A DNA stretch of 5,947 nt from JBDRHL01 sp043816955 (GCA_043816955.1 JBDRHL010000035.1:1-5947), one strand, 5' to 3'. Shown: positions 1 through 5,947, numbered from the stretch's first letter. The notes: generated from the letters alone by a model not told the origin. A program made the numbers and translations.

Positions 1-67
1 AAATGTGTAACCTGCAGGGGTTGTAAATTTGTAAGTCATCACAGCCCCTTTGCCGGCTCCACCTGTT
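1..67. repeat. 67-bp terminal direct repeat, left copy
   Basis: Bases 1-67 match 5881-5947 at every position and in the same orientation. Both copies lie inside the PEP-CTERM reading frame, in the same codon phase. The simplest reading is that the two copies are one stretch of a circular or tandemly repeated sequence, reported twice because the contig ends overlap. The circle length would be 5,880 bp. Confidence 0.95.
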
Positions 68-366
68 ACTGCATAGTAGGAAGCGCCCAACCCACCATCA
101 TTGCTCCACTTAACAGAAGGGTCCTGGCCTCCGCTGTGATAGCCCTCTATTACGTACAGTTCACTGCGCCAATCAGCATAGGAAGTTCCCACATCTGCCG
201 ACCAGCTTGGCGAAACCGCCGTCAGCTCAATTGAGGCACCATTTGTAAGAGGGGGGATCGGCGGCCCTACAGTATCAGCAAAGGCATTAGACAAGCTAAA
301 TACCCAAACCAAAAAAGCTATCACTACTTTCATGCAGCCTCGTATTCTTTCTGCTTTTGCGTACAT
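1..366 (-). CDS. PEP-CTERM surface protein, N-terminal part (continues across the window ends)
   Basis: This is the 5' part of a secreted protein whose frame is still open at base 1. The start at 366 is chosen because GGAGG lies nine bases upstream (376-380). An in-frame ATG at 333 (residue 12) would give a more classical signal peptide, with only a weak GAGG before it. The sequence shows a hydrophobic export segment at about residues 14-26 and a likely signal peptidase I site after Ala-Phe-Ala (residue 30). After that comes a Gly/Ser/Trp-rich segment that looks like extracellular beta structure. If bases 1-67 are overlaid on 5881-5947, the frame continues without interruption into the part ending at 5482, giving a 254-residue protein with a PEP-CTERM tail. 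The gene follows copy A of the large secreted protein by 79 bases and may be cotranscribed with it. I do not recognise the mature domain, so its ligand or role is unknown. The split is a property of the window edges, not a truncation. Confidence 0.85.
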   Translation of the reverse strand, partial: MYAKAERIRGCMKVVIAFLVWVFSLSNAFADTVGPPIPPLTNGASIELTAVSPSWSADVGTSYADWRSELYVIEGYHSGGQDPSVKWSNDGGLGASYYAVTGGAGKGAVMTYKFTTPAGYTF

Positions 367-375
367 CTGTTTTTT

Positions 376-380
376 CCTCC
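376..380 (-). promoter_or_regulatory. Ribosome binding site of the PEP-CTERM gene
   Basis: On the minus strand this reads GGAGG, nine bases before the ATG at 366. It is the best Shine-Dalgarno match near this gene and favours the start at 366 over the internal ATG at 333. Confidence 0.65.
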
Positions 381-400
381 ACAAACCTTATAATATAGTA

Positions 401-2422
401 ATACCTTCGTTTATCTTGCTGCCTCCTGCATTATTTGCTGAAACATCACCTTTTTGCGCCTGCCGAAGATACAGTTTTTACCCTTCGCTCAGGACCATCA
501 AAAAGATAGGGCTCTGCAGCGCCTTCTATACCAATCCACAAGCACCCCAGATACATACCTTCAGGTATTTTTTCAGGTCTCTCAAGGCGAAGTACAGACA
601 CCGCCTTATCTGCAGGCAGTTCAAACTCTACCTTTTTATTTTCTGAAACTACAGAACTCAACTCGTTAAGCTGAGCAGAAAAAATTCCGTCACGTCCGGT
701 ACGTATCTCGACGCGAGCACTTGCTTCAGGGTCGGTTCTTGCAATCCAGAATTCATACGGACTGAAGGCTTGCATATAAAAAAAGTATGCTGCATACATT
801 TCTATGTCAATTTCATCACAAGACCACATATCAGCCTTGATACCCATGTGAGAATTATGTACTTTTACGCCATACCATGCCTGCCCTCCATATCCCCCTG
901 TTACAACAAGAGCATATGTACCGGCGGCTGGTGCGGTCATACTTATCATTTTTCTACCATCAGGCGGTACTGTTCCTTCCTCAAGAACAGAGCAGCCTTT
1001 ATCTATTATTATGTAATGCAGCGATATCGGTCTTTCTTTCCCTGCCAGATGCCGTAACTCAATTTCGATTTTTTCGCCATTTTCTGCATAAATATATACA
1101 ACTTGTTCATTACGCATGGCTAACATTTTAGGCTTACCCTCGCCGGTACCTGCAGGAGCTAAGTTCGGCACTTTCAAGCTCTTCAGCTTATCGAAATATG
1201 GTATCATCGGAGTAACAGGTTTATATGCAATTGTCGGTTCCTTTCGGCCTGACGCTATATCGAGCAAAACTTGGATATGGGCTTTTTTGAATGCTTCATA
1301 ATATTCCTGTACTGTATACTGCGGAGGAAGAAGATAGCCTGGAGTTTCTTTTCCATTCACCATAACCATTGTATAATGGCAATAACCGTCTGTTCCTCTG
1401 ATAGCGTGATAAGCCTGAACAGTTGTATCTGCCGGACTATAGCTGTCTATGCGACCCCAGATTACATATAGGTTATTTGGATTCAACGCTTTGATGCGTT
1501 TCTGTTCATTAAGAACAGCCTCTCCAAATCCGCTACCGTTGTACATTAGCCAACTGTCTATTATAGCCGGTGCTCGCTCAGTACCGAGATGTTTTATAAA
1601 AGCATCGTAGAACCACTCGCGGAAACTGGGCATTATCCCAAGTGACAGGTCGGGATTGATTGTGTGCATCTCCTGTTCGTATCTTTTGGCTACTTCTTCC
1701 AGTTGTTCTTTAAACCATTTTGTGTATTCGTCGGCAAGAGATTTTTGCCCAAGCAACTTAAGTCTGTTTTTAGCAGGAGTATTAATATCAATTTCATGAT
1801 TTTCTGCAAATCTTTTCCAGGCTGTGTCGTCATAGGAAATATCCGTATTTATTGTTGTCTCAAGGTCCATTCCGACGGCAACTATATCAAGCTGCCGACT
1901 AACTTTTGCCAACTGAAAAGCACTATTAAACATCAATCGCCATGTAGGCCAATGAATCAGGGAGAATTTATCTTCAATTACCTGCCCTTCGGAGGTAACA
2001 AACGCTGGTAAATCTTTATGCTTTTGTGGGTCACGTTTGCCCTTATTCGGATTACCATAAACATAAGTAAACAACTCCATCCCCCGGTTTCTAACTTCAT
2101 TCGACAATTTTTGCACTCTTTCAAATTGAACAGGGTCGGATAAATCAAAGTCCAAAGGTCCAATCTTGAAAGCACATGCCGTAAATCCCGCCTTGGACAT
2201 CGGTTCAAGAATGTCTTTGACTGTCTCATCAATCATATCGTGGTTTATCCAATAGCCGCTGTACCCATTGATAATCTTAGATGGCAGCAGTGAATGTTTT
2301 ACAGGGGGCACACACTCATAATCCAGCCCATAAACCGGTTTGCACATCAGGGAAACACACACAACACATAAAAAAATCGAACACGTGGTTTTCAAATTAC
2401 AGGTTGCCATTAGAACTCTCCT
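401..2422 (-). repeat. Tandem duplication unit, copy A
   Basis: This unit carries the gene at 446-2410 and matches 2444-4483 in the same orientation. The offset is 2,043 bases at the left end and 2,067 bases across the barrel-coding part. The 24-base change is an 8-codon indel; a further 6-base difference lies in the signal peptide. Homology runs from 45 bases beyond the stop codon to the shared ribosome binding site (AGGAGAGTT on the minus strand). The signal peptide codons are the least alike part. Confidence 0.93.
446..2410 (-). CDS. Secreted TIM-barrel protein, putative glycoside-hydrolase-like (copy A)
   Basis: This gene encodes 654 residues. ATG at 2410 is preceded by AGGAG with a seven-base gap, and the stop is TGA at 446-448. 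Residues 1-28 look like a Sec signal peptide, probably cut after Tyr-Gly before Leu-Asp-Tyr-Glu-Cys. No proper lipobox is seen. Eight strand-like segments at about 45-55, 77-85, 111-119, 175-185, 255-262, 283-290, 313-321 and 342-350 are spaced as in a (beta/alpha)8 barrel. The fourth ends in GMDLET, placing Asp182 and Glu184 where many barrel glycosidases carry an acid. Asp284 and Asp322 end later strands. From about residue 425 onward the protein is beta-rich with an Ala/Gly-rich core, like a C-terminal beta-sandwich. I infer an extracytoplasmic carbohydrate-active enzyme but cannot name the family or substrate. A non-catalytic barrel is possible. It is about 85% identical to copy B upstream and probably lies in one operon with it and the PEP-CTERM gene. 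Confidence 0.9.
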   Translation of the reverse strand: MATCNLKTTCSIFLCVVCVSLMCKPVYGLDYECVPPVKHSLLPSKIINGYSGYWINHDMIDETVKDILEPMSKAGFTACAFKIGPLDFDLSDPVQFERVQKLSNEVRNRGMELFTYVYGNPNKGKRDPQKHKDLPAFVTSEGQVIEDKFSLIHWPTWRLMFNSAFQLAKVSRQLDIVAVGMDLETTINTDISYDDTAWKRFAENHEIDINTPAKNRLKLLGQKSLADEYTKWFKEQLEEVAKRYEQEMHTINPDLSLGIMPSFREWFYDAFIKHLGTERAPAIIDSWLMYNGSGFGEAVLNEQKRIKALNPNNLYVIWGRIDSYSPADTTVQAYHAIRGTDGYCHYTMVMVNGKETPGYLLPPQYTVQEYYEAFKKAHIQVLLDIASGRKEPTIAYKPVTPMIPYFDKLKSLKVPNLAPAGTGEGKPKMLAMRNEQVVYIYAENGEKIEIELRHLAGKERPISLHYIIIDKGCSVLEEGTVPPDGRKMISMTAPAAGTYALVVTGGYGGQAWYGVKVHNSHMGIKADMWSCDEIDIEMYAAYFFYMQAFSPYEFWIARTDPEASARVEIRTGRDGIFSAQLNELSSVVSENKKVEFELPADKAVSVLRLERPEKIPEGMYLGCLWIGIEGAAEPYLFDGPERRVKTVSSAGAKR

Positions 2423-2488
2423 AACATTTGATGCTTTTATCTTATACCTTCGTTTATCTTGCTGCCTCCTGCATTATTTGCTGAAACA

Positions 2489-4471
2489 TCACCTTTTTGC
2501 GCCTGCCGAAGATACAGTTTTTACCCTTCGCTCAGGACCATCAAAAAGATAGGGCTCTGCAGCACCTCCTATACCAACCCACAAGACCCCTAAATACATA
2601 CCTTCAGGTATTTTTTCAGGTCTCTCAAGGCTAAGTACAGACACCGCCTTATTAGCAGGCAGTTCAAATTTTACCTTTCTATTCTCTGAAACTACAGGAC
2701 TCGATTCGTTAAGCTGAGCAGAAAAAACTCCATCACGTCCGGTACGTATCTCGACGCGAGCACTTGCTTCAGGGTCGGTTCTTGCAATCCAGAATTTATA
2801 CGGGCTCAAAGCATGCATATAAAAAAAGTATGCTGCATACATTTCTATTTCACCCGCCTCGGGGTCTCTGTTTGCCTCTCCATCGGAAGGCCACATACCA
2901 GCCTTGACACCCATGTGAGGATTATGTACTTTTACGCCATACCATGCCTGCCCTCCATATCCTCCTGTTACAACAAGAGCGTATGTGCCGGCGGCTGGTG
3001 CACCCATGCTTACCATTTTTGTGCCATCAGGCAGTACTGTTCCTTCCTCAAGGATGGAGCTGTTCTTATCTATTATTACGTAATGCAATGAAATCGGTCT
3101 TTGTCTTCCTGCCAGATGCCGCAACTCAATGTCGATTTTTTCTCCATTTTCTGCATAAATATACACGACTTGTTCATTACGCATGACTAACATTTTAGGC
3201 GTACCCTCGCCGGTACCTGCAGGAGCTAAGTTTGGTAACTTCAAGCTCTTCAGTTTCTCGAAATATGGTATCATCGGAGTAACAGGTTTATATGCAATTG
3301 TCGGTTCCTTTCGGCCTGACGCTATATCGAGCAAAACCTGGACATGGGCTTTTTTGAATGCTTCATAATACTCCTGCGCGGTATACTGGGGTGGTAAAAG
3401 ATACCCCGGCGTTTCTTCTCCATTTACCATAACCATCGCATAATGGCAGTAACCATCTGTTCCTCTGATTGCGTGATAAACCTGAACAGTTGTATCCGCA
3501 GGGCTGTAGCTGTCTATGCGACCCCAGATTACATATAGGTTATTTGGATTCAAGGCTTTGATACGCGCCTGCTCCCTGAGGACAGCCTCTCCGAAACCTT
3601 CACCGTTATACATCAGCCAACTGTCTATTATAGCCGGCGCTCGCTCAGTACCGAGATGTTTTACAAAAGCATCATAGAACCAATTGCAGACACTGGGCAT
3701 TATCCCAAGTGACAGGTCGGGATTGATTGCGTGCATCTCCTGTTCATATCTTTTGGCTACTTCTTCCAGTTGTTCCTTAAACCATTTCGTGTATTCATCA
3801 GCAAGACCTTTTTTTTCAAGTTCCGTTAACCTGTTCTTGGCAGGAATATTGCTGTCGAGTTCGTGCACTACTGAAAAGCGATTCCATGCCGCGTCGTCAT
3901 AGGAAATACCCGTATTTATAGTTGTCTCAAGGTCCATTCCGACGGCAACTATATCAAGCTGCCGACTAACTTTTGCCAACTGAAAAGCACTATTAAACAT
4001 CATTCGCCATGTAGGCCAATAGATCAAAGAGAATTTATTTTCAACCACCTCACCATCAGATTTAACAAAGGGCGGCAGGTGCTTATGCTTTTGTGGGTCA
4101 CGTTTGCCCATGTGCGGATTACCATAAACATAAGTAAACAGCTCCATTCCCCGGTTTCTAACTTCATTCGACAACTTTTGCACCCTTTCAAATTGTGCAG
4201 GGTCGGACAAATCAAGGTCCGAAGGTCCAATCTTGAAATCACATGCCGTAAATCCTGCCTTAGACATCGGTTCAAGAAAGTCTTTGACTGTCCTATCAAT
4301 CATGTCGCGGTCTATCCAATAGCTGGCATACCCATTGACAATTTTAGATGGCAGCTTTGAATGTTTTATCTGGGGCACACATTCATAATCCAGCGCATAT
4401 AAAGGTTCGCATATCAATAACGTAATGCACACAAAAAATAAACGAATGCCTTTAAATACCTCTTTTTTCAT
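2489..4471 (-). CDS. Secreted TIM-barrel protein, putative glycoside-hydrolase-like (copy B)
   Basis: This gene encodes 660 residues from ATG at 4471, with AGGAG seven bases before it. The frame can be extended to a TTG at 4501, but that start would place the ribosome binding site inside the coding sequence. Residues 1-26 form a signal peptide, probably cut after Leu-Tyr-Ala. The layout matches copy A: eight strand-like segments of a probable (beta/alpha)8 barrel, an acid pair in GMDLET (Asp180, Glu182), then a beta-rich C-terminal region. Differences from copy A cluster in three places. These are the signal peptide, the stretch after the acid pair (about residues 195-225), and a short stretch after strand five, where Val-Cys-Asn replaces Phe-Arg-Glu. 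An eight-residue insert rich in Asp/Glu/Ala lies at about 530-541. It is first in the likely operon, 78 bases ahead of copy A. The export prediction is strong; the enzymatic role is inferred and the family is not recognised. Confidence 0.9.
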   Translation of the reverse strand: MKKEVFKGIRLFFVCITLLICEPLYALDYECVPQIKHSKLPSKIVNGYASYWIDRDMIDRTVKDFLEPMSKAGFTACDFKIGPSDLDLSDPAQFERVQKLSNEVRNRGMELFTYVYGNPHMGKRDPQKHKHLPPFVKSDGEVVENKFSLIYWPTWRMMFNSAFQLAKVSRQLDIVAVGMDLETTINTGISYDDAAWNRFSVVHELDSNIPAKNRLTELEKKGLADEYTKWFKEQLEEVAKRYEQEMHAINPDLSLGIMPSVCNWFYDAFVKHLGTERAPAIIDSWLMYNGEGFGEAVLREQARIKALNPNNLYVIWGRIDSYSPADTTVQVYHAIRGTDGYCHYAMVMVNGEETPGYLLPPQYTAQEYYEAFKKAHVQVLLDIASGRKEPTIAYKPVTPMIPYFEKLKSLKLPNLAPAGTGEGTPKMLVMRNEQVVYIYAENGEKIDIELRHLAGRQRPISLHYVIIDKNSSILEEGTVLPDGTKMVSMGAPAAGTYALVVTGGYGGQAWYGVKVHNPHMGVKAGMWPSDGEANRDPEAGEIEMYAAYFFYMHALSPYKFWIARTDPEASARVEIRTGRDGVFSAQLNESSPVVSENRKVKFELPANKAVSVLSLERPEKIPEGMYLGVLWVGIGGAAEPYLFDGPERRVKTVSSAGAKR

Positions 4472-4478
4472 TTTAACT

Positions 4479-4483
4479 CTCCT
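4479..4483 (-). promoter_or_regulatory. Ribosome binding site deciding the copy B start
   Basis: AGGAG on the minus strand sits seven bases before ATG 4471. The same AGGAGAGTT block precedes the copy A start at the same distance (AGGAG at 2418-2422). This supports homologous starts and argues against the upstream TTG at 4501. Confidence 0.75.
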
Positions 4484-4564
4484 TGTAATTTTCAATAACA
4501 AACCTCAATCAAAATCTGATAGGGCAAAAAGCTACCAAGGCTTGGAGACACTGGACCCCTGCTG

Positions 4565-4592
4565 ACTCTCAAAAGCTTCGGCTTTTGAGAGT
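4565..4592 (-). terminator. Perfect hairpin after the pilin-like gene, possible terminator
   Basis: The arms ACTCTCAAAAGC (4565-4576) and GCTTTTGAGAGT (4581-4592) are exact reverse complements around a four-base loop, giving a 12-bp stem. It begins ten bases beyond the stop codon of the pilin-like gene. There is no T-run on either side, so it is not a textbook intrinsic terminator. It may act in Rho-assisted termination or protect the 3' end of the mRNA. The remaining bases up to copy B (4472-4564) hold that gene's leader, and I see no convincing promoter there. Read on the plus strand, the loop is the very stable C-UUCG-G type. Confidence 0.6.
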
Positions 4593-4602
4593 ACCGCAAT
4601 GT

Positions 4603-5355
4603 TTACTTATCCAGAAGAAAGTCCGTAAATTCTTCAGGCGATCTTGTTTGGGCGTGACCATCTACAAACATATAGCTTGATTTGCCGTGATGTCGGGTAG
4701 AACCGCCTTTAACTAAAAGCTCCGATAGTCCATCAAAATCCAGCCATAAACGACCTTGTTGATTACCAGTCGAGTCGCGGTGGCCCGAATCTATCCAAGC
4801 CAGCATTTCCGTTGGTGATTTAACTTCAGCAAACCTGAAACGAATGCACTGCCTGATGCTTTTGTCTTTTCTGATGCTGCGGGGGCAGTTAATATATGTG
4901 ATATCCAGTTCCTTTGCGATATTATACCTGCCTCCAAAAAAAGTATTCGCTGAGTAAGCACTGAAGTCATATCTGGGATAGTGATAGGTGCTTTTCTTTA
5001 GTGCAGGACACCAAAATGGACTCTTTTTCCACAAAGGGTCCCACGGGCTTAGTTTTGGACTTAGGTGCGCAATGTAATCTACATACCGATAAGGCCAAGC
5101 GGGCCAATAATAATAAGAGTCCCAGCTCTGATCTGCTTCTACACTTAAATCCCATACCGGCGGAGCTTTGTCGGAATTGTCGTGGGCATAAAGTTGCAGT
5201 GCTATGTGTAATTGGTGAAGATTTGATTTGCAAACCATCTGCTGAGCCTGACTTCGTGCTTTTTCCAGCACAGGCACCATAATCGAAAGCAGCAAAGCTA
5301 TGATCGCTATAACTATCAATAGTTCGACCAATGTAAAACCATACTGTCTTTTCAT
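4603..5355 (-). CDS. Type II secretion/type IV pilin-like protein with H-X9-DG C-terminal motif
   Basis: This gene encodes 250 residues, with ATG at 5355 and GGGAG seven bases upstream. The N-terminus is a class III prepilin signal: a short basic leader, Gly6 as the cleavage point before Phe, Glu at +5, and a hydrophobic helix to about residue 28. Then comes the Cys-x-x-Asn-Leu...Tyr-Ala-x-Asp-Asn block usual in planctomycete and lentisphaerote pseudopilin-like proteins. The middle is rich in Trp/Tyr/Pro and varies in this family. Near the end, His222 followed by nine residues and Asp232-Gly233 forms the H-X9-DG motif. The length is normal for the group. The family is anchored in the inner membrane and processed by a prepilin peptidase, and members occur in many paralogues per genome. 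The exact job of any one member is generally unknown. It is separated from copy B by a hairpin, so it is probably its own transcription unit. No peptidase or secretion ATPase is nearby. Confidence 0.93.
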   Translation of the reverse strand: MKRQYGFTLVELLIVIAIIALLLSIMVPVLEKARSQAQQMVCKSNLHQLHIALQLYAHDNSDKAPPVWDLSVEADQSWDSYYYWPAWPYRYVDYIAHLSPKLSPWDPLWKKSPFWCPALKKSTYHYPRYDFSAYSANTFFGGRYNIAKELDITYINCPRSIRKDKSIRQCIRFRFAEVKSPTEMLAWIDSGHRDSTGNQQGRLWLDFDGLSELLVKGGSTRHHGKSSYMFVDGHAQTRSPEEFTDFLLDK

Positions 5356-5423
5356 TTTCTATCTCCCTTGACAATTATCACTACTAGCACTCGCTCAAAT
5401 TAACGTGCCCTTTATTTTTCAGG

Positions 5424-5465
5424 AAGTAGTGGCAACACACCTTTGGTTGCACGTTGCCACTACTT
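5424..5465 (-). terminator. 13-bp hairpin after the PEP-CTERM gene, possible terminator
   Basis: The arms AAGTAGTGGCAAC (5424-5436) and GTTGCCACTACTT (5453-5465) are exact reverse complements around a 16-base loop. Within the loop, ACC and GGT (5439-5441 and 5445-5447) could pair around a three-base turn. It starts 16 bases beyond the PEP-CTERM stop codon, in the 126-base gap before the pilin-like gene. No T-run follows on the minus strand, so termination is an inference from position and stem quality. I see no clear -35/-10 pair in the rest of the gap (5356-5423). Confidence 0.6.
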
Positions 5466-5481
5466 AACCCACTCAAAACAC

Positions 5482-5947
5482 CTATTTTCGCCTACGCAGC
5501 CGTAAAGCAAGGCCGCCCAGAGCTAAAATAGTCACTGTCGCCGGCTCAGGAATTATATCCGTACTAACATCAAGCGAAGTATAGCCAAATGTGCCACTCG
5601 TTGAACCGCCGGCACCATCTCCATAATCAGATGAGAAAGCAACATAAAACTCTGAAACACCGCCCGGAACATTCAATGAAAAGTCTGCATGGTAGGTATA
5701 GGGCGGATCAGGCAGCCAGCCGCCTTCGAGAAACCGTGCCTTGTCGTATGAATCGGCACAAGCCTGTGTGATGCCCCAGGTGTTATACTCAAAGTAGGTG
5801 CCAACACCAAAAAATGCCGGTGCTCCTTGAGTCGATGGGTTTCCATAAAACAGGCAATGAGCATCAACGGTTCCACCCTCAAATGTGTAACCTGCAGGGG
5901 TTGTAAATTTGTAAGTCATCACAGCCCCTTTGCCGGCTCCACCTGTT
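5482..5947 (-). CDS. PEP-CTERM surface protein, C-terminal part (continues across the window ends)
   Basis: This is the 3' part of the gene that starts at 366. The frame is open to the right edge, and overlaying 5881-5947 on 1-67 joins it in phase to the N-terminal part, so this piece supplies residues to 254. The GTG-ATG at 5922-5917 is an internal site, not a start, because the frame stays open upstream and lacks a signal peptide there. The C-terminus is a clear PEP-CTERM sorting signal: Pro-Glu-Pro at joined residues 233-235, a short hydrophobic helix, then Arg-rich LRLRRRK. In known systems an exosortase removes this tail and the protein goes to the cell surface or extracellular matrix. 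No exosortase gene is present here. The body is rich in Gly, Tyr, Phe and Thr, like a beta-sandwich surface domain. I do not recognise a specific family. Confidence 0.92.
   Translation of the reverse strand, partial: TGGAGKGAVMTYKFTTPAGYTFEGGTVDAHCLFYGNPSTQGAPAFFGVGTYFEYNTWGITQACADSYDKARFLEGGWLPDPPYTYHADFSLNVPGGVSEFYVAFSSDYGDGAGGSTSGTFGYTSLDVSTDIIPEPATVTILALGGLALRLRRRK
5881..5947. repeat. 67-bp terminal direct repeat, right copy
   Basis: This stretch is identical to bases 1-67 and lies at the exact opposite end of the window. There are no inverted ends, target-site duplications or transposase nearby, so it does not look like a transposon end. It reads as a contig overlap from a circular or tandem-array template. 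Confidence 0.95.

Larger units (their letters stand above)
2444..4483 (-). repeat. Tandem duplication unit, copy B
   Basis: This is the second, directly adjacent copy of the unit at 401-2422, and it carries the gene at 2489-4471. The leftmost 120 bases (2444-2563) are identical to 401-520, covering 45 bases of spacer and the last 25 codons. Elsewhere the copies differ at scattered positions, with other long identical stretches in between. Compared with copy A it has eight extra codons, at about 2850-2885. Confidence 0.93.

Noticed and set aside
1..67. Terminal repeats as transposon or integron ends
   Set aside because: They are direct, exactly terminal, inside one coding frame and in phase. 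No transposase, integrase or target duplication is present, so a contig overlap is simpler.
367..445. AT-rich TATATTATAA stretch as a promoter for the PEP-CTERM gene
   Set aside because: It has a -10-like look, but no acceptable -35 sequence lies 16-18 bases upstream, and the gene can be served by readthrough from copy A.
332..646. Plus-strand open frame of 104 codons and other plus-strand frames across 446-4471
   Set aside because: They lie opposite well-supported minus-strand genes. The same shadow frames reappear in both tandem copies simply because the copies are similar, and the products are Cys/Ser/Tyr-rich without domains.
446..4471. Lipoprotein signals (LMC and LIC near the N-termini)
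   Set aside because: The residue before Cys is Met or Ile rather than the small residue a lipobox needs. Signal peptidase I sites before Leu-Asp-Tyr fit better and are shared by both copies.
4472..4501. TTG start at 4501 for copy B
   Set aside because: The ribosome binding site shared with copy A lies between this TTG and ATG 4471, and ATG 4471 gives a normal signal peptide.
4535..4545. Short palindrome CCAAG-G-CTTGG upstream of copy B as an operator
   Set aside because: A five-base arm with a one-base centre is expected by chance at this scale, and no promoter elements align with it.
4967..5374. 135-codon minus-strand frame overlapping the pilin-like gene
   Set aside because: It is in a different frame from the prepilin signal and family motifs and shows no recognisable feature.

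Overview
The window holds four protein-coding genes, all on the minus strand, with only short spacers between them. Two features point to the Planctomycetota/Lentisphaerota/Verrucomicrobiota assemblage, most likely a Phycisphaerae-like planctomycete. One is a type II secretion/type IV pilin-like protein with a GFTLVELL start and an H-X9-DG C-terminal motif. The other is a PEP-CTERM surface protein. GC content looks moderate by eye. The taxonomic placement is an inference from protein style, not from a marker gene.

Layout in transcription order (right to left): (1) the pilin-like gene, 5355 to 4603, followed by a perfect 12-bp hairpin at 4565-4592; (2) a large secreted protein, 4471 to 2489, called copy B; (3) its tandem paralogue, 2410 to 446, called copy A; (4) a PEP-CTERM protein that starts at 366, runs off the left edge and reappears at the right edge, ending at 5482, followed by a second hairpin at 5424-5465. 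Copies B and A and the PEP-CTERM gene have 78- and 79-base spacers and no hairpin between them, so they could be one transcription unit. The hairpins would bound that unit and separate it from the pilin-like gene.

The first 67 bases (1-67) are identical to the last 67 (5881-5947). Joining the ends through this overlap gives a 5,880-bp circle and restores one uninterrupted 254-residue reading frame, with a signal peptide at one end and a PEP-CTERM tail at the other. The window is therefore best read as a circularly closing contig. It has no replication, mobilisation, recombinase or partition gene, and only about 414 non-coding bases. All four genes look like chromosomal housekeeping or surface cargo. 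A tandemly repeated chromosomal unit, or a circle excised from one, fits at least as well as a plasmid.

Functionally, the cassette looks extracytoplasmic throughout. Two near-duplicate Sec-exported proteins each have a probable (beta/alpha)8-barrel domain followed by a beta-rich domain, which suggests glycoside-hydrolase-like enzymes of a family I cannot name. They sit beside a cell-surface PEP-CTERM protein and a pseudopilin-like protein. The exosortase, prepilin peptidase and secretion machinery these would need are not in the window.
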